From assembly GCA_018830905.1 (NCBI GenBank), contig JAHJRM010000002.1, positions 1 through 23,216 of the forward strand: a stretch of DNA of 23,216 bases, read 5' to 3'. The position numbers were made by a program, and so were the translations under genes. This stretch comes from Nanobdellota archaeon (lineage in GTDB: Archaea; Nanobdellota; Nanobdellia; Pacearchaeales; GW2011-AR1). The notes below the pieces were generated by a model. It was given only the letters and a program-made list of their open reading frames with translations, was not told the DNA's origin and searched no databases. Every line of letters starts with the position of its first letter. The stretch's first letter is position 1. Below are positions 15,543-22,594 of the stretch, one piece after another.

Positions 15543-16550
15543 TTACATAAAAATAAAATATGCTAAGATAACAAAAAGGATCTGGAACCCGTGAATAAGC
15601 CACACTACATCATTCTCATAAACCTTCTTGCTTGGCTTAGTTTTCTTGAGAACGGCTATTGCAAGATGCTCCAGTCCATAAATCTTTTCATAAGGTAGAT
15701 CAAGGCTCCCGTCTTCATTCGGTAAACCGAATGACTGTTTCTCAAGCTTACCTCTAAGTTTAAGCCCTGTTTCCATGACGTATGGAATGAATACAAAAAG
15801 TGCTATCTTCTCAAAGTTTCCTAAGATAGCCATACACGCGATTAAAGCTCCAATGCTCCACGTAAGTGAATCCCCTGGGAAAACTCTCGCAGGATTCTTA
15901 TTATAGAACCAGAATCCAAGAATTGAAGCAACCATTGTGAGTCCGATAACCGATAACCATGGAATGCCTACTGTATAAGAAACAAAAGAAAGAAAGCTTA
16001 GGATTATGATTCCTTGACCTGCCTCAAGTCCATTGAAGCCCGCTAAAAAATTGTATGTTGTTGTAGCTCCTGCAACCCCCAAAGGAACCAGTATCAAAGG
16101 ATACAGTAGCCCAAGATTCACTTCTCCAAAGAAAGGAAAATTCATAACGGAACTCCCTGCATTAATGACTACTAATGGAATTGATGCGATAAATGCTAGA
16201 ATGAGCCTAGATCTAATAGAGAGCCCTTTACTTTTCCAACCAAGAAGATCATCTATAATTCCCACGATTGTCAAGATTAGAACAACACTTAGAAGAGCAA
16301 AAATCTGAATTGTCATGCCATCCGCGTCATTCATAACAAAGGTTCTAACTGCCACATAGTACAAAACACCAATAACAAAAGCAAGAACGACCACAATTCC
16401 TCCAGAGCCCGCAATATTTTTTGGCCGTTCATATTTGTTCATGTCTTCCCAAACCAACCCAGCCTGCCTAACCTTCCTTATCCAAAAGGGCATTGTAAAA
16501 AATGTTAGAAGAAATCCAAGAATCATTGACCCCCAAAGCAAACTCACCAT
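15543..16550 (-). CDS. aglH: UDP-GlcNAc-1-phosphate:polyprenyl-phosphate transferase (AglH/ALG7-like)
   Basis: A 335-residue polytopic protein of the MraY/WecA/ALG7 family with about 10 membrane segments. The cytoplasmic motifs are present: the DDLLGWKSKG aspartate pair (100-101), NFLAGFNGLEAGQG (167-180, a catalytic Asn/Asp-type loop), NKNPARVFPGDSLT (217-230) and the extended loop with LPYEKIYGLEHLAI (285-298) that in this family carries the histidine motif. It should transfer HexNAc-1-phosphate from a UDP-sugar to dolichyl (polyprenyl) phosphate, the first step of lipid-linked glycan assembly that ends with AglB. A strong ribosome binding site, GGAGGT, lies eight bases before the ATG. A well-placed TATA box is also present, so it may be expressed both from its own promoter and by readthrough from the SpoIIM-like gene 49 bases upstream. 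The symbol is assigned by family and context. Confidence 0.88.
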   Translation of the reverse strand: MVSLLWGSMILGFLLTFFTMPFWIRKVRQAGLVWEDMNKYERPKNIAGSGGIVVVLAFVIGVLYYVAVRTFVMNDADGMTIQIFALLSVVLILTIVGIIDDLLGWKSKGLSIRSRLILAFIASIPLVVINAGSSVMNFPFFGEVNLGLLYPLILVPLGVAGATTTYNFLAGFNGLEAGQGIIILSFLSFVSYTVGIPWLSVIGLTMVASILGFWFYNKNPARVFPGDSLTWSIGALIACMAILGNFEKIALFVFIPYVMETGLKLRGKLEKQSFGLPNEDGSLDLPYEKIYGLEHLAIAVLKKTKPSKKVYENDVVWLIHGFQILFVILAYFIFM

Positions 16551-16558
16551 AACAGTAT

Positions 16559-16564
16559 ACCTCC
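16559..16564 (-). promoter_or_regulatory. Ribosome binding site of the AglH-like gene
   Basis: The minus-strand GGAGGT is a full-strength Shine-Dalgarno sequence eight bases before the ATG at 16550. It supports this start and implies translation from a transcript with a leader, probably one begun at the upstream SpoIIM-like gene. Confidence 0.65.
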
Positions 16565-16570
16565 TTTTTT

Positions 16571-16580
16571 GTTTTTAAAT
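16571..16580 (-). promoter_or_regulatory. Possible TATA box of the AglH-like gene
   Basis: The minus-strand atttaaaaac is centred 25.5 bases before the ATG, exactly the leaderless spacing of other genes here. A transcript starting there would lack the ribosome binding site at 16559-16564. Confidence 0.4.
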
Positions 16581-16599
16581 CTTATAGAACTAAGGTTCA

Positions 16600-17463
16600 T
16601 CAGAAAAACAATGGCGTAAGATAAACTTCTATGGCTGCAGCAAACAATAAAATTACAAGGGCCAAAAACAGTAGGATAATCGTGTCTTCAAGACTATGCA
16701 GAAATTTGTCTCCCCTAAACCCATTTTTGAGAACGTTTATTCCAAACATTCCTCCTGCCAAAGCAGTCATGAAATACGCGGCAATTTCAGGTGAGCCATG
16801 AATCATATATCTCGCAACTCCTAGAGGGATATCTTTTATTGAATACTGGGCAAAAAGGGATATGGCTGCAGCGATTACACTCGCATTCCAAGCAAGGACA
16901 AAAATAGCTCCCGCACCAAAAATCAACGACAACAGCAAAGTAAATATCATAACATAAACATTATTCTCTATGATTGAAAACAATCTAATTTCTTTTGTAA
17001 CTGCACCTGTTGTTCCCGAATCAGCATATCGTGCGAAATCGTATTTATCTAAACACCATTGCATGTTACCTGGACTATTGATTTTACAATATGTCTCAAT
17101 CTGTGCATTGAAAAGATCTGGATTCTGGAGAACAATGAACCAGAATGAAAATGCGACGATAAATCCAAGGAACAGCCACATAAAGGCATAAACGGCATCC
17201 TTATGAATTCTCCAGACTGCGAAGAATCCAGTAATACTTTCGTCTTCAATTTCTTCCTGTTTAAACATGTAATAAACAAATGGAAGTGAGAACATGACTG
17301 AAAATGTAACTACAATCATTCCAGAGTATTGCGACAGAACACTATCCCCTGAAAAAAACCAGTTTACTAATAACAGTGAAAGCGAAGAATAAATAAGTCC
17401 TATAAAGAACATCTTCCAAGGACCTTTCTCAACTCTTTTTGGATTAACAAGACTCTCTAACAT
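16600..17463 (-). CDS. SpoIIM/DUF95-family integral membrane protein
   Basis: A 287-residue membrane protein with about six hydrophobic segments (roughly 17-37, 47-67, 91-112, 168-203, 224-246, 262-285). The C-terminal half matches the stage II sporulation protein M family: a glycine-rich helix FGAGAIFVLAWNASVIAAAI (182-201), then the signature ARYMIHGSPEIAAYFMTALAGG (217-238), where an H-G-x-x-E motif within or before a helix is conserved. In archaea these proteins occur widely without sporulation and their role is unknown; membrane organisation or export has been suggested. The loop after the third segment has two cysteines (about 126 and 137) that could pair outside the cell. It starts a minus-strand unit that may include the AglH-like gene and diverges from the R15P isomerase gene. 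Confidence 0.8.
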   Translation of the reverse strand: MLESLVNPKRVEKGPWKMFFIGLIYSSLSLLLVNWFFSGDSVLSQYSGMIVVTFSVMFSLPFVYYMFKQEEIEDESITGFFAVWRIHKDAVYAFMWLFLGFIVAFSFWFIVLQNPDLFNAQIETYCKINSPGNMQWCLDKYDFARYADSGTTGAVTKEIRLFSIIENNVYVMIFTLLLSLIFGAGAIFVLAWNASVIAAAISLFAQYSIKDIPLGVARYMIHGSPEIAAYFMTALAGGMFGINVLKNGFRGDKFLHSLEDTIILLFLALVILLFAAAIEVYLTPLFF

Positions 17464-17483
17464 AAAAGGAATAAAAAAGAGTA

Positions 17484-17493
17484 ATTTTTAAAT
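17484..17493 (-). promoter_or_regulatory. TATA box of the SpoIIM-like gene
   Basis: The minus-strand atttaaaaat is centred 25.5 bases before the ATG at 17463, in the divergent region shared with the R15P isomerase gene. A leaderless transcript is expected. Confidence 0.6.
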
Positions 17494-17520
17494 CTTCGTA
17501 ATAAAGTTCTGCAGCGAATG

Positions 17521-17530
17521 TTTTTTATAT
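17521..17530 (+). promoter_or_regulatory. TATA box of the R15P isomerase gene
   Basis: The sequence ttttttatat is centred about 26 bases before the ATG at 17552, which both defines a leaderless promoter and favours that ATG over an upstream TTG at 17537. Confidence 0.6.
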
Positions 17531-17551
17531 TATCATTTGTTACTCTGTTTT

Positions 17552-18388
17552 ATGGATACAAATAAAAGAGGGACTAAGAATAATTCGAATCGTTTCAAAA
17601 AAATTGTCGAAGATATAAAAACAATAAAGATTCAGGGAGCAACGAACGTAGCCCGATTTGCTATTGAAGCTTACTTTCTGAATCCTTCAAAAAAATCAAA
17701 AAAGATTTTATTAAAATCAAGGCCAACAGAGCCGATGATGCAGAGAGCATTAGACCTTGCAGAGACCAAAACCAAAGAGGAAATTCTAGAACACTTCGAT
17801 TTATCTAAGGAGAAAATAAATCAACATGCACTTAAATTAATTAAGAACAAAGACAGGATCTTTACCCACTGCCATTCTTCAACAGTCTCCAACGCGTTAA
17901 TTCATGCAAAGAAAAATGGAAGAAAGTTTAGGGTATACAACACAGAAACTAGGCCCCTATACCAGGGAAGAATAACCGCAACAAATCTCAGTAAGGCAGG
18001 GATTGATGTAACTATGTTTGTTGATTCTGGCGCAGCAATAGCATTTGAGAAGGAAGACAAAAATGATGACATCTATGCGAACAAGATGTTCATTGGCGCA
18101 GATGCATTGACTAAAGAAGGTGCAATAAATAAGGTCGGAAGTTATATGATTTCAAAACTAGCGCACCTAAATAAGATTCCAGTGTATGTTTTCACGGACT
18201 CTTGGAAGTATACTAATGAAAATCCCCCTATGGAGCAGAGGCCTGCAAAAGAAGTTTGGGACAAAGCACCTAAGAATGTCAAAATAAAGAATCTTGCATT
18301 CGAGATGATTCCCAAAAATTATATTTCAGGAGTAGTAACCGAGATGGGTATAATGACTTACGAAGAATTCTTGAAAAAGTGCAGGTAA
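17552..18388 (+). CDS. Ribose-1,5-bisphosphate isomerase / eIF2B-like protein
   Basis: A 278-residue member of the eIF2B alpha/MtnA/R15P isomerase superfamily. The helical N-terminus has TIKIQGATNVARFAIEAYF. The Rossmann-like domain has FTHCHSSTVSNAL with the catalytic cysteine (C107), ETRPLYQGRITA (132-143) with phosphate-binding arginines, a VDSGAA strand (157-162) and MFIGADALTKEGAINKVGSY (179-198) with the catalytic aspartate (D184). The Cys/Asp pair and the TETRP-QG-R motif match archaeal R15P isomerase, which converts ribose-1,5-bisphosphate to ribulose-1,5-bisphosphate in the AMP phosphorylase/form III RuBisCO nucleotide-salvage pathway. It is shorter at the N-terminus than the ~320-residue thermococcal enzyme. 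An aIF2B-type annotation is the common alternative name. Its stop codon abuts the prefoldin stop with no gap. Confidence 0.82.
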   Translation: MDTNKRGTKNNSNRFKKIVEDIKTIKIQGATNVARFAIEAYFLNPSKKSKKILLKSRPTEPMMQRALDLAETKTKEEILEHFDLSKEKINQHALKLIKNKDRIFTHCHSSTVSNALIHAKKNGRKFRVYNTETRPLYQGRITATNLSKAGIDVTMFVDSGAAIAFEKEDKNDDIYANKMFIGADALTKEGAINKVGSYMISKLAHLNKIPVYVFTDSWKYTNENPPMEQRPAKEVWDKAPKNVKIKNLAFEMIPKNYISGVVTEMGIMTYEEFLKKCR

Positions 18389-18787
18389 TTATTCTTTTGG
18401 AGCAGGTATGTCTTTCAAAAAATTAGTCACTTCTTCCTGAATACCTTCCATATTATTCTCTAAATCTTTTTTCAAATTCTCTAACTTAGAAATCTGTTCT
18501 TCAATAATCTTTTTAGTCTCAGGAATGTCCTTTTTCACAAGAGTCCTATTCCCCACATCCACTATGAGCTCTTTTGAAGTAATTTTAGCCTTAACAAAAA
18601 CCCCTCTTCCAATTGGTGCAAGAATCTCTTCCCCTTCCGAAACATCAATTTCTCCAAGACCTATACTCAAAGAATTAAGTTCAACAACACCCTCCTCAAC
18701 TGCTTGAAATTGTTGCCTCAACTGATTCAGCTGATGCTCATAAAAACCTAACTTCTGTAAAATTTCCTGTTGATTTTCGTTTTCCAT
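18389..18787 (-). CDS. pfdA: Prefoldin alpha subunit
   Basis: A 132-residue protein with the prefoldin alpha layout: an N-terminal coiled coil (about 5-40, QEILQKLGFYEHQLNQLRQQ), a central beta region (SLSIGLGEIDVSEGEEILAPIGRGVFVKAKI, about 41-71) with the G-x-G-V-F/Y-V pattern, and a C-terminal coiled coil (about 86-126). Prefoldin is a hexameric alpha2-beta4 chaperone that holds unfolded proteins for the thermosome in the cytoplasm. The start codon follows the DUF106 stop directly, so the two are co-transcribed. There is no clear ribosome binding site, so translation probably depends on the upstream gene. Usual family length is about 130-150 residues, so it appears complete. Confidence 0.9.
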   Translation of the reverse strand: MENENQQEILQKLGFYEHQLNQLRQQFQAVEEGVVELNSLSIGLGEIDVSEGEEILAPIGRGVFVKAKITSKELIVDVGNRTLVKKDIPETKKIIEEQISKLENLKKDLENNMEGIQEEVTNFLKDIPAPKE

Positions 18788-19327
18788 TTAAACAACTTTT
18801 AAAGTTTTTCTAAGTACAATGCTAAATAATATTGAACCAATCAAATAAAACCAAAACCAGCTAAGTCCAAAGAACTCTGGACTACCTGCCGCATTAAAAA
18901 AATCCATGAACCATCTAAACAGAAGGATGAATGGTATTGCTGTGTAAACAACTGGCCTCATGCTAAGCTTCATCATCTTCGGAATAATCGCAAACTGCTT
19001 CTTTTGCAACTCCATTAATTTCTCAGGATGCTCTTTAACCAATTTCATTTCTTCTTGGAGGGCCTTTTGTTCTTTTTTCATCTCTTTTATTGTTTCTTGG
19101 TCTGTTCCATATTTTTGAGTTAGAGATGTAATGAGTGCCATAGCGAAAATAATAAGAATCATTCCCCCAGTCAGATTCCAACCAAGAAGATTTCCAAGAG
19201 TGGGATCCAAAATGCTATGAGCAAGTTCTCTCATCCAAGAAACACTATTCCAAAAAGAAGCAATCAAGAATGAGATTGCCATCACAATAAATATTCCCTT
19301 GAAACTCCCCTTTCCTTCGTCATCCAT
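18788..19327 (-). CDS. DUF106 Oxa1/EMC3-like membrane insertase
   Basis: A 179-residue protein with the archaeal DUF106 (Ylp1/EMC3-related) topology: N-terminal membrane segments (about 9-27 and 53-70), a cytoplasmic charged coiled coil (about 74-112, EMKKEQKALQEEMKLVKEHP), then segments near 124-142 and 156-173. The coiled coil between the first and the later core helices and the PVVYTAIPFILLFRWF helix fit the Oxa1 superfamily, whose members insert membrane proteins. Placement just downstream of secY is conserved in many archaea and agrees with a job at the translocon. It has its own leaderless TATA box and heads a two-gene unit with prefoldin alpha. Confidence 0.87.
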   Translation of the reverse strand: MDDEGKGSFKGIFIVMAISFLIASFWNSVSWMRELAHSILDPTLGNLLGWNLTGGMILIIFAMALITSLTQKYGTDQETIKEMKKEQKALQEEMKLVKEHPEKLMELQKKQFAIIPKMMKLSMRPVVYTAIPFILLFRWFMDFFNAAGSPEFFGLSWFWFYLIGSILFSIVLRKTLKVV

Positions 19328-19347
19328 TATAATCTAATAGAAAATTA

Positions 19348-19357
19348 GTTTTTAAAC
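19348..19357 (-). promoter_or_regulatory. TATA box of the DUF106-pfdA unit
   Basis: The palindromic gtttaaaaac-type box lies in the 35-base gap after secY, centred 25.5 bases before the ATG at 19327. It indicates a promoter separate from the ribosomal operon. Confidence 0.55.
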
Positions 19358-19362
19358 TTAAT

Positions 19363-20805
19363 TTATTTCATGAACTTTCTCATTGCAGGATGCATGTCTA
19401 CTTCGTGTTGCTGTGCAATATTCTGATAGAATTGGAACATAATCATAATCACCAGAAGAATAGCCGTACCTGAGACGAGGGCTCCAACCATGTTTGCAAT
19501 TGCCCCGAGGAATCCTATCGCTAGTCCACCCATTACCGTAAGAGGCATAACGTATCTTTCAAGAACACTCTCTAAAATCCTTTCGTCCTGTCTAAAACCA
19601 GAGATTTGCAAACCAGAAGACATAATCTTACGTGCCTGATCACGAGCCCCCATGCCTGATGATTTAACCCAGAATACAGCAAAGATCGTCGAGAAGAACA
19701 TGAAGAATAATATATGTATCAGTCCCTGTAGTAGGTGGATTGGAAGCAATCCCCCCCTAATAACAAGTTCCAAAAGATTTGTGGTACCTATCCAGTATGC
19801 GAGACCTGCAACGGGTTGTCCCTCAACAAACGTTCCCAAGAATGTAAAATAAGATGCTATACTAGCCCTACCCACACATTGTTCTGCAAGCCCATTAATA
19901 CAAGGAGCTGCAGCATTACTGATAATTCCACCAAATAATTGAATGTTCGCGACAAGAGCTGCAGTTAGAATAACAGGGATAACAGAGGCGTAGAAGAATG
20001 CCAAAGGCCACTTAATACCATATCCCCTAATTCTTCCAAATGATAATGGAATTTCGACTTTTAGCGACTGTGCCCAAACTACAACAAAGAATATTAAAAG
20101 CGTAACTAAAATTGCTGCCCCTGCAGATAACAATTCAATAGGGAACTGATTAATCACAGATTGTATCAAAACGAACACCCTTCCAGTACAAGGAATATTC
20201 TTAAAGTCAAAAAGACAGTTCCTTCCCTGCTGGTCTACGAATTGGAATGCTGCTGTGAACAACTGTCTGCTAACCCCTGCTGCAATGAAGAGACTAACAC
20301 CAGAACCGAAACCCCACTTTGTCGTCAGCTCATCCATATAGAATATAACAACTCCTCCCAGAATCAACTGGAAAATAAGAAGTGGTGTGAAACCCACAGC
20401 CGCCTGCAACCCTCCCATAAGGACATAAACAAGAGCTTCAAAAACTATGAAGAAGAAAACAAGTAACTTCTGGATACCCTGGAAGAATCTTTTACCTTCA
20501 TGAGTAGTCGTATCTATGTTGATTATTCCCGAACCCGTAAGAAGCTGGAGAATAATGGATGCCATAACTATCGGACCAATACCCAACGAGATTATGCTTC
20601 CAAATTCTGCGGCAAGCACGACAGAAAGAAACTCGAAATTTGCCAACGCATTTTCAGTAAGACCAAAAAGAGGAATATTGGAAAGAACGAAGAAAGAAAA
20701 AAGAACTATGAGCGTCCACTTGACCTTCTCGTTGAACGCGAGTTTCTTCTCATCTGGTTTTTTTATCTCCGGAATAAAGCTGAATATGTTTCTTAGATTT
20801 ATCAT
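19363..20805 (-). CDS. secY: Protein translocase subunit SecY
   Basis: A 480-residue ten-helix protein of the SecY/Sec61 alpha family, the channel of the Sec translocon. The first helix WTLIVLFSFFVLSNIPLFG precedes the plug region. The second transmembrane region has LGIGPIVMASIILQLLTG (74-91), and KWGFGSGVSLFIAAGV (163-178) is the fifth-helix signature. LKVEIPLSFGRIRGYG (248-263) and SSGMGARDQARKIMSSGLQISGFR (382-405) are the two large cytosolic loops that bind the ribosome. The external loop after helix 5 has C197 and C206, and the one after helix 7 has C302 and C310. It closes the spc-type ribosomal operon, 28 bases after uL15. Length and motifs are normal for archaea. Confidence 0.97.
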   Translation of the reverse strand: MINLRNIFSFIPEIKKPDEKKLAFNEKVKWTLIVLFSFFVLSNIPLFGLTENALANFEFLSVVLAAEFGSIISLGIGPIVMASIILQLLTGSGIINIDTTTHEGKRFFQGIQKLLVFFFIVFEALVYVLMGGLQAAVGFTPLLIFQLILGGVVIFYMDELTTKWGFGSGVSLFIAAGVSRQLFTAAFQFVDQQGRNCLFDFKNIPCTGRVFVLIQSVINQFPIELLSAGAAILVTLLIFFVVVWAQSLKVEIPLSFGRIRGYGIKWPLAFFYASVIPVILTAALVANIQLFGGIISNAAAPCINGLAEQCVGRASIASYFTFLGTFVEGQPVAGLAYWIGTTNLLELVIRGGLLPIHLLQGLIHILFFMFFSTIFAVFWVKSSGMGARDQARKIMSSGLQISGFRQDERILESVLERYVMPLTVMGGLAIGFLGAIANMVGALVSGTAILLVIMIMFQFYQNIAQQHEVDMHPAMRKFMK

Positions 20806-20833
20806 TCTATTTTCTATGAATTAAAACCGCCTT

Positions 20834-21304
20834 TTATTTCTTGGGTTTTTTACTTTTCTTGGGAAGCACAATCTCTCCACCCACTTTTTTAATCTGTTCA
20901 ATTGCCTTCGCAGAAGCCTCTCTTGCAGTAATAACCATCTTGTTCTTAACAACATAATCCTTTGGGCCACATAGGATTTTGTGGTCGCTAAGCCCAATAG
21001 TCCAAGAACCTCCAGCCTCCTTACCATATTTGTTAAGATTAGTTTCAATATCTTTCAAATTAACAACCTTGTCCTTGTCTTTTGCAGTACCCTTACTAGT
21101 AATTCCCTGCTTACCAAAATAATTTCCTCCATAAAGTTTTGTAATAAGAGTTATCTTCTGGCCACTCCTCTTACCAGAACCAGACATTCCTCCTCCTCCA
21201 TGATGCCCAGATTTCTTCCGCTTCTTTCTAGCTCCGCCACCATTAGTTGAACTTCCAGCCATTCTCGTGTTCTTCTTTCTCTTCTTGGATTTTCCTAGCG
21301 CCAT
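20834..21304 (-). CDS. rpl15: Large ribosomal subunit protein uL15
   Basis: A 156-residue archaeal-type uL15. The basic glycine-rich N-terminus (SKKRKKNTRMAGSSTNGGGA, then KKRKKSGHHGGGGMSGSGKR) threads into 23S rRNA. The globular C-terminal half has YGGNYFGKQG, VVNLKDIETNL and GEIVLPKK. It differs from the bacterial form in the HHGGGGM region and in length. Its start overlaps the uL30 stop by one base (TAATG) and a GGAGAGG sequence lies about eight bases upstream. Gene order uL30-uL15-SecY is that of the archaeal spc operon. Confidence 0.95.
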   Translation of the reverse strand: MALGKSKKRKKNTRMAGSSTNGGGARKKRKKSGHHGGGGMSGSGKRSGQKITLITKLYGGNYFGKQGITSKGTAKDKDKVVNLKDIETNLNKYGKEAGGSWTIGLSDHKILCGPKDYVVKNKMVITAREASAKAIEQIKKVGGEIVLPKKSKKPKK

Positions 21305-21735
21305 TATAACATCCTCTCCACGAGTTTATTTATGTCTTCCTTGTTGTCTCCAAGAACACCCTTGGGATAACCGAACTTAGTCTTAATTCCCCCTCTCGCA
21401 GGATGCAATCTAAAAAATGGCTTAAGATTAAGCTCCTCCAATTTAGTTCCCTTAAGAAACTCTTCAGTAGCCTTCTTAGCATCAATTTTCTTCCCCTTAT
21501 CTATCGGTTGTCCCCTCTTCTCAATAAGTTTTTCTAAAACATCATTCTTTAGAGGTCCGAATGCGATAAAGTTCCTAACCTTTTTTATCATTCCAAGGTT
21601 CTCTTTTGTTGCAGGAAGAACATTACATGCATATTTTCTTTTGGTTCTAAGCCTTTCAAACGTTTCCTCAAAATCCTTTCTAAGTCCAACCTGTCCACGA
21701 ATCCTTACAATGCAAATAAATTTTTTTTCAGCCAT
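21304..21735 (-). CDS. rpl30: Large ribosomal subunit protein uL30
   Basis: A 143-residue archaeal/eukaryotic-type uL30 (bacterial forms are about 60 residues). It has the FICIVRIRGQVGLRKDFEET start and the second repeat-like part KVRNFIAFGPLKNDVLEKLI. The C-terminal extension has PFFRLHPARGGIKTKFGYPK with the HPxRGG segment typical of L7/L30. The ATG follows the uS5 stop after a single base, so the two are tightly coupled. Confidence 0.95.
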   Translation of the reverse strand: MAEKKFICIVRIRGQVGLRKDFEETFERLRTKRKYACNVLPATKENLGMIKKVRNFIAFGPLKNDVLEKLIEKRGQPIDKGKKIDAKKATEEFLKGTKLEELNLKPFFRLHPARGGIKTKFGYPKGVLGDNKEDINKLVERML

Positions 21736-21736
21736 T

Positions 21737-22594
21737 CTAGTTTTTGTTTGTTTTCTTTAGAGCTTCAAAGCAAGCCTTAACGAGGTTAAATGTCGTTCTT
21801 TGCTTGCCAAAAGTTTTAGTATAAACATCACTTATTCCGGCAAGCTTTAAAACCTTCTTTAATTCGCTTGCTGCTACAAGACCTGTTCCCTGTGGTGCTG
21901 GAATCAATGTGACAATACAACTTCCTTCCTTACCTGTGACTTTGAATGGAACTGTGTGGGGCAAATCACAAGCACAATCAAAATCAGAACAAGCCCGATT
22001 TATTCTGATTACGTTAAGTTTAGCTTTTCTAGTTGCCTTATCTCTTGCAGGAAGAGTTTCCTTAGCACGACCAACACCTATACCAACGTGACCATTTTCA
22101 TCTCCAATAACAGCCATTGTTGAGAACATTGCCACATTACCCTCTTTAGTCTTTCTCTGAGTCTGTCTCCACGCTCTTCTCTTTCCGCCACCAAATTTAC
22201 CTTTAGCCTGACCAATCAAAATAAGATCCGTTTGTGCATTCATCAAAGTGTCCACAATTTCTTCTTCAAGAATTTTCCTTCCAGAGTCGAGAATTTCATC
22301 AAGATTTTTCACCGCTTTATTTCTAACTTCAGTACCTAATTTTGTCAAAGGCTCCCACGCTGCAAGAGTCTCTGCTCTAAGAACTTCAGGGTCAACTCTC
22401 CCTCTTCCCCTACCAGAATTATCTCTTCGAACAAACTTCTTTTCTCCTTCATCTTTTTTCTCTGAAGCTTTCTCTATAAGTTCCTTAGAAACTATCTCAG
22501 CGTCTTTTGCTTTTTCTTCTGAAGCAACCTCAGAGGTAGTCCCATGAGCCTCGGCAGTCTTTTTAACATTTTCAAACTTTTCTTCTTCAGCCAT
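21737..22594 (-). CDS. rps5: Small ribosomal subunit protein uS5 with long charged N-terminal extension
   Basis: A 285-residue protein. The conserved archaeal/eukaryotic core begins near WEPLTKLGTEV (80-90), then the S5 double-stranded RNA-binding domain (about 110-176, with IGQAKGKFGGGKRRAWRQTQ and HVGIGVGRAKE) and the C-terminal domain (VPFKVTGKEGSCIVTLIPAP, GTGLVAASELKKVLKLAGI). The cysteine cluster ACSDFDCACDLPHT is retained. Archaeal uS5 is usually about 210-235 residues; here about 60 extra residues precede the core, acidic/lysine-rich and low in complexity (EEKAKDAEIVSKELIEKASE), ending in GRGRGR. The start overlaps the uL18 end by 8 bases. The extension is either lineage-specific or partly due to a wrong start, but no better internal ATG is evident. 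Confidence 0.95.
   Translation of the reverse strand: MAEEEKFENVKKTAEAHGTTSEVASEEKAKDAEIVSKELIEKASEKKDEGEKKFVRRDNSGRGRGRVDPEVLRAETLAAWEPLTKLGTEVRNKAVKNLDEILDSGRKILEEEIVDTLMNAQTDLILIGQAKGKFGGGKRRAWRQTQRKTKEGNVAMFSTMAVIGDENGHVGIGVGRAKETLPARDKATRKAKLNVIRINRACSDFDCACDLPHTVPFKVTGKEGSCIVTLIPAPQGTGLVAASELKKVLKLAGISDVYTKTFGKQRTTFNLVKACFEALKKTNKN

Noticed and set aside
17537..17551. TTG start for the R15P isomerase gene
   Set aside because: The TATA box places transcription at the ATG at 17552; the TTG would lie upstream of the transcript start.
20161..20824. Plus-strand open frames across secY
   Set aside because: Shadow frames on the opposite strand of secY with no family similarity.
22248..22547. 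Plus-strand serine-rich open frame across uS5
   Set aside because: A reverse-strand shadow of the low-complexity uS5 extension.
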